Assembly: GCF_003206615.1 (NCBI RefSeq)
Contig: NZ_PZJW01000005.1
Location: 124,001 to 188,000 of the forward strand
From: Salinicola acroporae
GTDB taxonomy: Bacteria; Pseudomonadota; Gammaproteobacteria; Pseudomonadales; Halomonadaceae
Length of the DNA stretch: 64,000 bases
Direction: 5' to 3'
Both the position numbers and the translations under genes were made by a program. This document shows, in pieces, positions 45,132 through 53,179 of the stretch (position 1 is its first letter; each line of letters opens with the position of its first letter). The notes below the pieces were generated by a model, which saw nothing but the letters and a program-made list of their open reading frames with translations, had not been told where the DNA came from and did not search any database.

Positions 45132-46331
45132 TTACTTGACGAACAGCTGACGCGGAAAATGGCATAGCGGCTCGGCACCTTGCTCGGTGATCAGGATACT
45201 CTCGGTGATCTCCAGGCCCCAGTCGTCCATCCACATGCCCGGCATGAAGTGGAAGGTCATGCCGGGTTCGAGAATCGTCTCGTCGGAAGGACGCAGACTC
45301 ATGGTGCGCTCGCCCCAATCCGGCGGGTAGCTGATACCGATCGGATAGCCGCAGCGCGCCCCGCCACGGTCGAAGCCGTACTTGTCCATGGCCGCACCCA
45401 GCGCCAGCGCGATATCGGCGCAGCGATTGCCGGGCTTGGCCACCGCCAGCCCATTGTCGATCCCTTCGAGCAGAGCCGACTCGCCACGGATGAAGTCCTG
45501 CGGCGGCTTGCCGAGGAAGACGGTCCGCGACAGCGGCGCGTGGTAGCGCTTGTAACAGCCGGCGATCTCGAAGAACGTCCCTTCGCCCTTGCGAAACGGA
45601 GTGTCGTCCCAGGTCAGATGAGGCGCGGCGGCGTCGCTGCCGGTCGGCAGCAGCGGCACGATGGCGGGATAGTCGCCGCCGTGGACCGTGCCATGCTCGT
45701 CGGTCCAGCCTTCGGTGCCGACCCGATAGATCTCCGAGACCAGCTTGCTCTTGGCCAGGCCGGGCTCGATCATCTCGATGATCCGGGTGTGCATGCACTC
45801 GACGATTCTCGCCGCCGTGCGCATGTAGGCGATCTCCTGCGGCGACTTGATCGCCCGACACCAGTTGACCAGCGCCGTGGCATCGACCAGCCGGGCATGT
45901 GGCAACTCCTTGAGCAAGCTGGTGTAGGCCTTGCCCGAGAAGTAATAGTTGTCCATCTCCAGCCCGACATTGCCGGTGTGCCAGCCATACTCCGGCAGCA
46001 CCGACTGGGCCAGATACTCCATCGGGTGCATGTCCGGATTCTGGACATAGTAATCCGGGTAGTAGCGCACCCGCTCGGCATCCATCCAGCAGGTGCGCCA
46101 GGCCCCGTTGGCATCCTGACGCCGACCGTACCAGACCGGTTCGCTCTCCAGCCCTATCAACACGCACTGGTGAACGTAGAACGACCATCCGTCGTACCCC
46201 GTCAGCCAGCCCATGTTGGAAGGGTCGCTGACAACGAGAACATCAATTCCGCGGCTCGCCATGGAAACGCGCACTTTGTGCAAACGACTGGCGTACTCTT
46301 CACGCGAGAAAGGCAAAGAAACCTGAAACAT
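45132..46331 (-). CDS. doeA: Ectoine hydrolase, DoeA/EutD (M24 family)
   Basis: 399 residues with the creatinase-type N-domain and the pita-bread M24 domain. It opens the tetrahydropyrimidine ring of ectoine to N-alpha-acetyl-diaminobutyrate. The classical M24 metal ligands are changed: the segment FFEIAGCYKRYHAPLSRTV carries Glu255 where peptidases have Asp, fitting the metal-free mechanism through Glu255 that I recall for the Halomonas enzyme. GCGYPIGISYPPDWGE-like residues near the end complete the site. It is the first gene of doeABX and diverges from enuR across 196 bp. Confidence 0.92.
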   Translation of the reverse strand: MFQVSLPFSREEYASRLHKVRVSMASRGIDVLVVSDPSNMGWLTGYDGWSFYVHQCVLIGLESEPVWYGRRQDANGAWRTCWMDAERVRYYPDYYVQNPDMHPMEYLAQSVLPEYGWHTGNVGLEMDNYYFSGKAYTSLLKELPHARLVDATALVNWCRAIKSPQEIAYMRTAARIVECMHTRIIEMIEPGLAKSKLVSEIYRVGTEGWTDEHGTVHGGDYPAIVPLLPTGSDAAAPHLTWDDTPFRKGEGTFFEIAGCYKRYHAPLSRTVFLGKPPQDFIRGESALLEGIDNGLAVAKPGNRCADIALALGAAMDKYGFDRGGARCGYPIGISYPPDWGERTMSLRPSDETILEPGMTFHFMPGMWMDDWGLEITESILITEQGAEPLCHFPRQLFVK

Positions 46332-46422
46332 GGAGCCACTCGACTAACGGGACCGAATTGTTGGGACCTCGACAGTCGAGGGGATCGAGCCGAGTGTCCT
46401 GCCGCTTGCCGACCGGGTGTGA

Positions 46423-46459
46423 AATTGTCATGATTTATTTACCAATATTCATGACAATT
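46423..46459. promoter_or_regulatory. Perfect 11-bp inverted repeat in the doeA-enuR divergent region, likely EnuR operator
   Basis: AATTGTCATGA (46423-46433) and its exact complement TCATGACAATT (46449-46459) flank a 15-nt AT-rich spacer. The same half-site recurs at the enuR start codon. The position between the MocR regulator gene and ectoine hydrolase makes an operator the simplest reading. Binding is inferred. Confidence 0.65.
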
Positions 46460-46525
46460 ATCGGTCAATGCATCGACGATGATAGTAGCATCGTCGCTCA
46501 GCGTGCCGTCAAAGGCTTTATTGCA

Positions 46526-46535
46526 TCATGACAAT
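46526..46535 (+). promoter_or_regulatory. Third copy of the TCATGACAAT half-site over the enuR start codon
   Basis: This decamer equals ten of eleven bases of the right arm at 46449-46459, in the same orientation, 77 bp away. It includes the ATG of enuR, so protein bound here would block translation-proximal transcription, consistent with autoregulation. The coding constraint on Met-Thr-Ile could produce it by chance. Confidence 0.5.
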
Positions 46536-47934
46536 CGACCTGACGCCCTTCCTCGGCGGGCACGGCCCCAAATACCTTTCCATCGCTCGCGCCCTCGCCG
46601 AGGCAGTTCGCCATGGCGTGCTCTCGCCAGGCATGCGCCTGCCGACCCATCGCGAACTCGCCGAGACGCTGGGGGTCAGCGTGCAGACCGTGTCGCGGGC
46701 TTACGAGCAGGCCGAGAAGAGCGGCCTCGTCCAGGCCCGGGTCGGCAGCGGCACCTGGATCCGCGATGCCGAGGGCGATTCCGAGAACGAATACCTGCGG
46801 GCGCCGGCCGCGGTCAGCGACGACGCCCCCATCGACCTGTCGATCGCCCATCCGGTCTGCCCGCCCTCTCACCACCGGCGCTTTCGCGAAGCGTTGGCGG
46901 GACTCGCCAGATCCGCCCACGCCGACGTCATCGGCGCCAGCCGCCCGATTGCCGGCCTGCTGCATCAGCGCGAGCGAGCCAACGTCTGGCTGAAGGAGCG
47001 CCTCGGCGTCCCCGGCGAGACCGATGACCGGCTGCTCTGCAATGGCGCCGCCCATGGGCTGATGCTGGCGATCGCCACCGTCGTCCAGCACGGCGATATC
47101 GTGCTGACGGAGACGCTGACCGATCACGGCCTGATCGCGCTGGCGCGCACCCTCGGCTTCCAACTGCACGGCGTGGCGATCGACGAGCAGGGCGTCATCC
47201 CTGACGCGCTGGAAGCGGCCATCGTGAGATACCGCCCGCGAGCCGTCTGCCTGACCCCGACCCAGCTCAACCCCACCGGCGCGACCATGGAGAACGCCCG
47301 CCGCGACGTCGTGGCGGAGATCCTGCTGCGTCACGATGTGTGGCTGATCGAGGACGACGTCCATGCACTGCTGGAGCCCGCGGGCCTCACCTCCCTGACC
47401 GCCAGACTGCCCCAGCAGAGCTTCCACGTCACCAGTCTGACCAAGGCCACCGTCCCCGGGCTGCGCGCCGGCTACCTCAGCGTGCCCCGCGGCCAGATGC
47501 ACCACACCTTGCCGAGGTTACGCGCCACCAGTTGGATGGCCACCCCGCTGGTGTTCGAATTGGCGGATTACTGGCTGGCCAGCGGCATGGTCGACACGCT
47601 CGCCCACGAACAGCGCCAGTTGCTGGCGGAACGCCAGCAACTGGCTTCACGCAAGCTGGCGGGGCACGCCATCGAATCGCGCCCCAGCAGCCTGCATATC
47701 TGGCTGACGCTGCCGGAGCCGTGGCGGGCGGAAGAGCTGCAGCAGCAGGCCCGCCAGGAAGGCGTCGCTATCACTACCGCCCAGCCGTTCCTGGTCGAGC
47801 CGTCCGCCATGCCAAGGCGCGTTCGCATCAGTTTGGGGGCCGAACCGGATCTGGCACGCTTGGCCAGCGGCCTGGACGTGCTGAGCCAACTGCTCGGCGA
47901 ATCGCCGCCGCCAATGCTGGAGATCGCTTACTAA
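46528..47934 (+). CDS. enuR: MocR/GntR-family PLP-dependent regulator, EnuR
   Basis: 468 residues. The N-terminal GntR winged helix (LPTHRELAETLGVSVQTVSRAY, residues 39-59) is fused to an aminotransferase-like domain. Lys306 in VTSLTKATVPGLRAGYL is the PLP Schiff-base lysine; ECT-catabolic EnuR of Ruegeria has the equivalent lysine near 302. EnuR represses ectoine uptake/catabolic genes until N-alpha-acetyl-diaminobutyrate or diaminobutyrate reacts with PLP. It diverges from doeA. ATG start with weak ribosome site. Confidence 0.88.
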   Translation: MTIDLTPFLGGHGPKYLSIARALAEAVRHGVLSPGMRLPTHRELAETLGVSVQTVSRAYEQAEKSGLVQARVGSGTWIRDAEGDSENEYLRAPAAVSDDAPIDLSIAHPVCPPSHHRRFREALAGLARSAHADVIGASRPIAGLLHQRERANVWLKERLGVPGETDDRLLCNGAAHGLMLAIATVVQHGDIVLTETLTDHGLIALARTLGFQLHGVAIDEQGVIPDALEAAIVRYRPRAVCLTPTQLNPTGATMENARRDVVAEILLRHDVWLIEDDVHALLEPAGLTSLTARLPQQSFHVTSLTKATVPGLRAGYLSVPRGQMHHTLPRLRATSWMATPLVFELADYWLASGMVDTLAHEQRQLLAERQQLASRKLAGHAIESRPSSLHIWLTLPEPWRAEELQQQARQEGVAITTAQPFLVEPSAMPRRVRISLGAEPDLARLASGLDVLSQLLGESPPPMLEIAY

Positions 47935-47937
47935 AGG

Positions 47938-47955
47938 CTACGAGCTACGAGCTAC
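47938..47955. repeat. Short tandem repeat CTACGAG
   Basis: Two full copies and four bases of a third of the 7-mer CTACGAG follow the enuR stop. It may reflect replication slippage; no function is apparent. Confidence 0.5.
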
Positions 47956-48067
47956 ACGAACAGTGTCAACTGGTTAGCAAACCCGCCAAGCCACGCGGTG
48001 ATTTCTTTCGCCGAGGCCAACCTGCCATGATGACAAGACATGACCCAACAGCGACGATGGAGCCAAG

Positions 48068-49009
48068 ATGCGAGTTCTGATCTACCACGATGACGCCGAG
48101 CAGTGGCGCAATACCCTGCTCGCACGCCTGCCGGACGCCGAGATTCTGATCGCGGCGGACAGCGGCAACCCGCAGGTGGACTACCTGGTCGCCTGGAAAC
48201 CGCCCGCCTCGGTCTTCGAGGAACAGACGGCACTCAAGGGCATCGTCAACCTCGGCGCCGGGGTCGATGCCCTGCTGCAGAACCCCGCACTCCCCCGCGA
48301 GATCCCCATCGTCAAACTGCGCGATGCCGGCATGGGCGAACTGATCGGCGACTACGCCCGCTATGGCGTACTGCATTTCCAGCGCGACTTCGACCGCTAT
48401 CGCCGCCACCAGGCCAACAGCGAATGGCGCGAGGTGCCGGTCGTCGACAAGCCCGACTGGCCGGTGGGCGTGCTGGGACTCGGCGCGATCGGCACGCGGG
48501 TGGCACAGATGCTCGCCGCCGATGGCTACCCCATCCACGGCTGGAGCCGCTCGCCCAAACGAATCGAAGGCATCGCTTGCCACCACGGCGACGCGGGACT
48601 CGACACGCTGCTGCGCCAGGTCAAGACGCTGATCACGCTGCTCCCCGACACCCCCGCCACGCGGCACATCATCGACCGCGACAACCTGGCCAAGCTCCCC
48701 GCCGGCGCCAGCCTGATCAACCCAGGTCGCGGCACGCTGATCGACGAGCCAGCCCTGCTCGAAGCCTTGGGTCGTGGAGAGCGCGACGGCGAATCCGAGG
48801 GCCATTTGCGCGGCGCGCTGCTGGATGCCTTCCCGAGTGAACCGCTGGCGGCGGAGAGCCCGCTGTGGCGCCATCCGCGCATTCTGATCACCCCGCACAT
48901 GGCAGGCCCCACGCCGATCGGCGCCGCCGCCGACCAGGTCGGCGATGCACTGGATGCGATGTCGAAAGGCGAGGCGGTCGAGACCGTCGATCCCGAAGCG
49001 GGGTATTGA
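48068..49009 (+). CDS. ghrA: Glyoxylate/hydroxypyruvate reductase A
   Basis: 313 residues. Cofactor motif GVLGLGAIGTRVAQML; catalytic Arg in NPGRGTLIDE; Glu near AAESPLWRHP and His in LITPHMAGPT. It reduces glyoxylate, hydroxypyruvate and similar 2-oxoacids with NAD(P)H. An ATG at 48068 follows a GGAGCC-like site. The nuclease gene begins directly at its stop codon. A paralogue lies at 34946; the two bracket the doe/enuR genes. Confidence 0.88.
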   Translation: MRVLIYHDDAEQWRNTLLARLPDAEILIAADSGNPQVDYLVAWKPPASVFEEQTALKGIVNLGAGVDALLQNPALPREIPIVKLRDAGMGELIGDYARYGVLHFQRDFDRYRRHQANSEWREVPVVDKPDWPVGVLGLGAIGTRVAQMLAADGYPIHGWSRSPKRIEGIACHHGDAGLDTLLRQVKTLITLLPDTPATRHIIDRDNLAKLPAGASLINPGRGTLIDEPALLEALGRGERDGESEGHLRGALLDAFPSEPLAAESPLWRHPRILITPHMAGPTPIGAAADQVGDALDAMSKGEAVETVDPEAGY

Positions 49010-50128
49010 GTGGCGATCGAACAGGGTATCTGGAAGCTGGCCAGCGGCGTGGGCGAACACCCGCAGCGGCTACGCCCCGCCGGGCTGGCCGATGAGGGGC
49101 TGCTGGAAGCGCAGATCATGCAGGACGTCTCGATTCTCAATCGGGACTGGCTGCTGATCGGCCGGCAGGTGCGCACGGCCTTCGACAAGCTGATCGACCT
49201 GTTGGCGATCGATGCCAACGGCACGGTGATCATCATCGAACTCAAGCGAGACAAGACGCCTCGCGAGGTCGTCGCCCAGACCATCGACTACGCCTCGTGG
49301 ATCGCGGGCCTGGGGGACAGCGAGATCGTCGATATCTATCTCGACTTCGCCAGACGCTACTCACGCCCGCACGAGACGCTGGACGAGGCGTTCCAGGCCA
49401 AGTTCGGCATCGCGCTGTCGGACGCCTCGGTCAACGAACAGCATCAGATGGTAGTCGTCGCGACCAAGCTGGATGCCAGTACCGAGCGCATCATCACCTA
49501 TCTCAACGACTACGCGCAGATGTCCATCAACGCCCTGTTCTTCGCGGCGTTCGAGGATGGCGGCAACCGCTACCTGAGTCGCGCCTGGATGATCGATCCG
49601 GACGAGAGCCAGGAGCGCGCCATCACCAAGGGCCGCAAGGAGCCCTGGAACGGCGAGTTCTACGCCTCGTTCGGTGACGACAGGCCATGGTCGCTGGCAA
49701 GACGACTGGGCTTCATCGCCGGCGGCGGCGCGACCTGGTACTCGAAGACGTTATCCATGCTTTCCGAGGGGGATCGCGTCTGGGTGAATATTCCCAAGAC
49801 GGGTTATGTCGGTGTCGGCATCGTCACCGGCGAGCGCTGCCGGGCCGATGAATACCGGTTCGAGAATGAAGGTGGAAGAACGCTGCCGGAGATCATTGAC
49901 CAAGACACTGGTCTCTCGCACGAATCGTACCCGCATCTTTTTCAAACCGGGTTCGATGAAGAGGAGGCGGAGTATCTCGTGCCCGTGCGCTGGATCCATA
50001 CGGTAGCGAGGAACGACGCGTTCAGCGAGGTGGGGTTGTTCGGTAACCAGAACACCGTCTGCAAGCCGACGACGCCGAAGTGGCAACACACGGTAGAGCG
50101 GCTCGGCAGAGTGTGGCCCGTCGCCTGA
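49010..50128 (+). CDS. DUF91/NucS-like PD-(D/E)XK nuclease with an unidentified C-terminal domain
   Basis: 372 residues from a GTG directly abutting the ghrA stop (TGAGTG). The N-terminal restriction-like nuclease core has Glu33 (LLEAQI), Asp63 (LIDLLAIDANG) and Glu77-Leu-Lys79 (IIIELKRDK), the PD-(D/E)XK triad seen in NucS/DUF91 proteins. A second domain (about 215-345; GDRVWVNIPKTGYVGVGIVTG) resembles a PUA/EVE-like barrel and may bind modified or structured nucleic acid. The pairing with ghrA appears positional. A repair or defence role is possible; neither is proven. Confidence 0.75.
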   Translation: MAIEQGIWKLASGVGEHPQRLRPAGLADEGLLEAQIMQDVSILNRDWLLIGRQVRTAFDKLIDLLAIDANGTVIIIELKRDKTPREVVAQTIDYASWIAGLGDSEIVDIYLDFARRYSRPHETLDEAFQAKFGIALSDASVNEQHQMVVVATKLDASTERIITYLNDYAQMSINALFFAAFEDGGNRYLSRAWMIDPDESQERAITKGRKEPWNGEFYASFGDDRPWSLARRLGFIAGGGATWYSKTLSMLSEGDRVWVNIPKTGYVGVGIVTGERCRADEYRFENEGGRTLPEIIDQDTGLSHESYPHLFQTGFDEEEAEYLVPVRWIHTVARNDAFSEVGLFGNQNTVCKPTTPKWQHTVERLGRVWPVA

Positions 50129-50208
50129 TCCAGCCTGATGATCGGGAACACCGGCGGCGGCTCGGCGTCTGAAAGGGATAGATCGCCGATTCGCTTTCGA
50201 GGATGTTC

Positions 50209-50928
50209 ATGTCATACCGAATTTCGACTCTCAAGGCCCTTGCCGCTCTGCTCCTGACGACCGTCAGCTCCTTGGCACTGGCGGCACCGACGCCGTTCAC
50301 CGCCCACTACCGGCTCGACATCAGCGGCTGGCCGGATGCGACGATCACCCACCAGCTCTCGCACCGGGGCAATGACCTGCAAACCGGCGATGTCTGGGAG
50401 AGTGACATGCGAGCCAGCATCAAGGTCGCCAGTGGCGAGGAGCGCGGCCAATTTCAGCTCGATGGCGATCGCGTGCAGGCGCTGGACTACACCAGTGCCT
50501 ACTCGCTGGTGGGAATCGGCGACGACTATCATCTGGACCGGTCCCAGTTGCAGGCGCTACCGGACCGCCAGACCGCCCTTTTCGATCTCTCGCGCAAGGC
50601 GCCGGGTGCCCGCTGTGCCAGCACTCAGGTCTCGCCCTGCCAGCTCGACTATCAGAATCACAAGGGCAAGACGGAGATGCTCTACTACCGGGTGGTCGAT
50701 CGTAGCGACATCGAGACGCCCGCCGGCACGTTTCCGGGCGTTACCGTGGACACCTGGGACCCCGACAAACAGGGCCGACATCTCTACTTCACCTTTCACC
50801 GCGAGATCCCCGGACTGCTGCTCAAGATGCGCTACGTGCGCGACGACGAGGAACGTAGCCACCTGACCCTCACCGATCTGACGCTCGCCCCCTCCAGCGC
50901 AGCCCCGGCAAGCACCAACGGCGGATAA
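50209..50928 (+). CDS. DUF3108 periplasmic/outer-membrane-associated protein
   Basis: 239 residues from the ATG at 50209 (GAGGA site; an ATG two codons earlier is possible). A Sec signal peptide ends at LALA near residue 26. The rest is a beta-rich DUF3108 domain (FTAHYRLDISGWPDA; ETPAGTFPGVTVDTW; the closing strands at LLLKMRYVRDDEE). Two Cys residues near 142 and 149 could form a disulfide. The function of the family is unknown. It ends in a strong terminator. Confidence 0.8.
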   Translation: MSYRISTLKALAALLLTTVSSLALAAPTPFTAHYRLDISGWPDATITHQLSHRGNDLQTGDVWESDMRASIKVASGEERGQFQLDGDRVQALDYTSAYSLVGIGDDYHLDRSQLQALPDRQTALFDLSRKAPGARCASTQVSPCQLDYQNHKGKTEMLYYRVVDRSDIETPAGTFPGVTVDTWDPDKQGRHLYFTFHREIPGLLLKMRYVRDDEERSHLTLTDLTLAPSSAAPASTNGG

Positions 50929-50984
50929 CCGGCCAGCCGTTCTTCCCTCTTCAGCGCGTATCCTCTAGAGTTCATTGCCAATCA

Positions 50985-51016
50985 CGGGCGCCGATTCATC
51001 GGCGTCCGTTTTTTTC
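50985..51016 (+). terminator. Rho-independent terminator after the DUF3108 gene
   Basis: An 11-bp stem (50985-50995 with 51000-51010, one G-T pair, 4-nt TTCA loop) runs into a tract of seven T. It stands 57 bp past the DUF3108 stop and 48 bp before lysO, so lysO needs its own promoter or readthrough; no lysine riboswitch is evident. Confidence 0.9.
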
Positions 51017-51063
51017 GTGCCGCATCGTTGTCGGTGACTCATGGGTTCGCTTCGGGAGAGGTC

Positions 51064-51993
51064 ATGCTGCTGGGGTTGTTGTGGATACTGCTGCCATTGA
51101 TCGTGGGCTACCTGATCCCCGTTCGCCAGGCTGGGATTCGTCAGGCCATCGATCGCGGCGTCAGTGCCTCGGTCTACGTGATCCTGCTGCTGATGGGCAT
51201 CAGTCTGGGCGGGATGGAGAACCTGCTCGGGCAGTTGTCCCGCATCGGATCCACGGCACTGATTCTGTTCCTGGTGATCTCGCCGATCAATCTGCTGGCG
51301 CTGGCATGGTTGTCGCGTCGACGACTGGCGCGCCGTCAATCGCGGGTGGAGAGCCAGGACCACACGGCGCCCGCCGGCAAGCTCCAAGCGATACTGGGCT
51401 CGCTGCAGCTCGCAGGCGTGGTACTGCTCGGCGTGGTCGTCGGTGCGGCTGCTCAGGGACTGGGATGGCACCTGGCCTCGCTGGCGGAGACACTGGCGAC
51501 CTGGACGCTGTACGCGCTGCTCTTCCTGATCGGCTGCCAGCTTCGCAACTCCGGACTCGGACTGCGCCAGATCCTGCTCAATCGACTGGGCCTGGCAATC
51601 GCGGTGACCGTGTTCGCGAGTTCGATGCTGGCGGGGCTGATTGCGGCACCGCTGCTCCAGTTATCCTGGAACGAGGGGATGGCGATGGCGGCGGGGTTTG
51701 GCTGGTATTCACTCTCCGGCATTCTGATCGGCGACCAGCTCGGCCCGGTGCTCGGCGGCGCCGCCTTCTTCAACGACCTGGCCCGGGAGCTGCTCGCCTT
51801 CCTGCTGGTACCGCTGTTCATTCGTCGCGCCATGCCGCTGGCGATCGGCTACGCCGGCGCGACGTCGATGGATGTGAGCCTGCCGGTGATCCAGCAGTAC
51901 GGCGGCATCACCTGCGTGCCCCTGGCCATCGTCAGCGGGTTCCTGCTCTCGCTGCTCTCGCCGCCACTGATACTGCTGTTGCTATCGTTCTGA
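51064..51993 (+). CDS. lysO: Lysine exporter LysO family protein (YbjE-like)
   Basis: 309 residues from the ATG at 51064, which has GGAGAGG 4 nt upstream. About eight hydrophobic segments; GFGWYSLSGILIGDQLGPVLG and RRAMPLAIGYAGATSMDVSLP are the LysO signatures. In E. coli LysO exports L-lysine and its toxic analogue thialysine. Transcription likely starts near or within the preceding terminator region. The downstream neighbour is the gluconate regulator gene. Confidence 0.86.
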   Translation: MLLGLLWILLPLIVGYLIPVRQAGIRQAIDRGVSASVYVILLLMGISLGGMENLLGQLSRIGSTALILFLVISPINLLALAWLSRRRLARRQSRVESQDHTAPAGKLQAILGSLQLAGVVLLGVVVGAAAQGLGWHLASLAETLATWTLYALLFLIGCQLRNSGLGLRQILLNRLGLAIAVTVFASSMLAGLIAAPLLQLSWNEGMAMAAGFGWYSLSGILIGDQLGPVLGGAAFFNDLARELLAFLLVPLFIRRAMPLAIGYAGATSMDVSLPVIQQYGGITCVPLAIVSGFLLSLLSPPLILLLLSF

Positions 51994-52078
51994 CCCATTC
52001 ACGACACTTTTGCCACAATGCACTACGACCATGGGTCCAGAGAGTCCGCCAGCGCCAACGTGCTAATCTGACCGTCAA

Positions 52079-52090
52079 GTTACCGGTAAC
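52079..52090. promoter_or_regulatory. GntR operator upstream of gntR
   Basis: GTTACCGGTAAC, a perfect 12-bp palindrome, lies 34 bp before the gntR start codon. An identical copy lies before gntP at 53894-53905. It resembles the known enterobacterial GntR box, so autoregulation is likely. Confidence 0.78.
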
Positions 52091-52123
52091 CACCGGGCAC
52101 AAGAATCGATTCCGGGGATTGTC

Positions 52124-53131
52124 ATGCCACGTCGTTCCTCTGGACGGGTGACGCTTCAGCACATCGCCGAGCGTGTCGGCGTCACCAAGATCACGGTGTC
52201 ACGAGCCCTGCGCGAGCCCCACCGGGTTTCGGCCGCGTTGCGGTTGCGCATCGAATCCGCCATCGACGAGCTCGGCTACATCCCTAACCACTCCGCCGGC
52301 ACCCTGGCCAGCGGCCGATCCCACAGTGTGGCGCTGTTGATTCCCTCGCTCTCCAACTCGGTATTCTCGGAGATCCAGCGGGGGATCCAGGAGGGCCTGG
52401 GTGACGCGGGTTATCAGGTACTGATCGGTCATACCGGCTACTCGATCCTGGAAGAAGAACGGCTGATAGAGACCTACCTGCGCTACGGCGTCGAGGCGCT
52501 GGTTCTGCCCGGCACACGCCACACCGATCATGCCTGCCGCCTGTTGGCGCGGGCCCGGGTGCCGGTGGTCGAGACGCTGGAGCTGACCGAGACGCCGCTG
52601 GACATCAATGTCGGGCTCGACCAGCACGAGGCCGGCATGGCGATGACGCAGGCGTTTCTCGACCGCGGATATCGGAGGATAGGCTTTCTCGGTGCGCGCA
52701 TGGACTACCGTGCGCAACTGCGCATGGCGGGATGGGAAGCGGCGATGAGACGGACACGCCTCTCAACCGAACGCTGCCTGACCACGCCCCATCCCTCATC
52801 CTACCGCCTGGGCGGGGAGATGCTGGGCTCGATGCTGGAGCGCTGGCCGGATATGGAGGCGGTGTTCTGCTGCAATGACGACCTCGCCGCCGGCGCGCTG
52901 TTCGAGTGTCAGCGGCGCCGGCTCGAGGTCCCCGGGGCGCTGGCGCTGGCCGGCTTCAACGGTCTCGACATCGTAGAGGCGACCGCGCCGCCGCTGGCGA
53001 CGGTGGTGACGCCGAGGCGGCGCATCGGGGATATCATTGCCGTGCGCCTGCTGGCGCGCCTCCAGGGCGCCCCGCGACAACCAACCAGCGAAAATCTGGG
53101 ATTCGAGGTCCGCGTTGGCGGGAGCCTGTGA
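52124..53131 (+). CDS. gntR: LacI-family gluconate repressor
   Basis: 335 residues. The N-terminal LacI HTH with hinge (VTLQHIAERVGVTKITVSRAL; IDELGYIPNHSAGTLASG) precedes the periplasmic-binding-like ligand domain with EAVFCCNDDLAAGALFECQR. GntR represses gluconate uptake and phosphorylation genes and is released by gluconate or 6-phosphogluconate. The adjacent gntK and gntP genes and the shared palindrome support the name. It converges on gntK with a 48-bp gap. Confidence 0.86.
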   Translation: MPRRSSGRVTLQHIAERVGVTKITVSRALREPHRVSAALRLRIESAIDELGYIPNHSAGTLASGRSHSVALLIPSLSNSVFSEIQRGIQEGLGDAGYQVLIGHTGYSILEEERLIETYLRYGVEALVLPGTRHTDHACRLLARARVPVVETLELTETPLDINVGLDQHEAGMAMTQAFLDRGYRRIGFLGARMDYRAQLRMAGWEAAMRRTRLSTERCLTTPHPSSYRLGGEMLGSMLERWPDMEAVFCCNDDLAAGALFECQRRRLEVPGALALAGFNGLDIVEATAPPLATVVTPRRRIGDIIAVRLLARLQGAPRQPTSENLGFEVRVGGSL

Positions 53132-53179
53132 CCGTCGCCACCGATGGCGGCCACTCTGTTCTAGGCGGTGGCAGGTGCC

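Noticed and set aside
50985-51063. Riboswitch or attenuator controlling lysO
   Set aside because: The terminator is a simple hairpin 57 bp after the DUF3108 gene, and the leader before lysO is too short for a lysine riboswitch.
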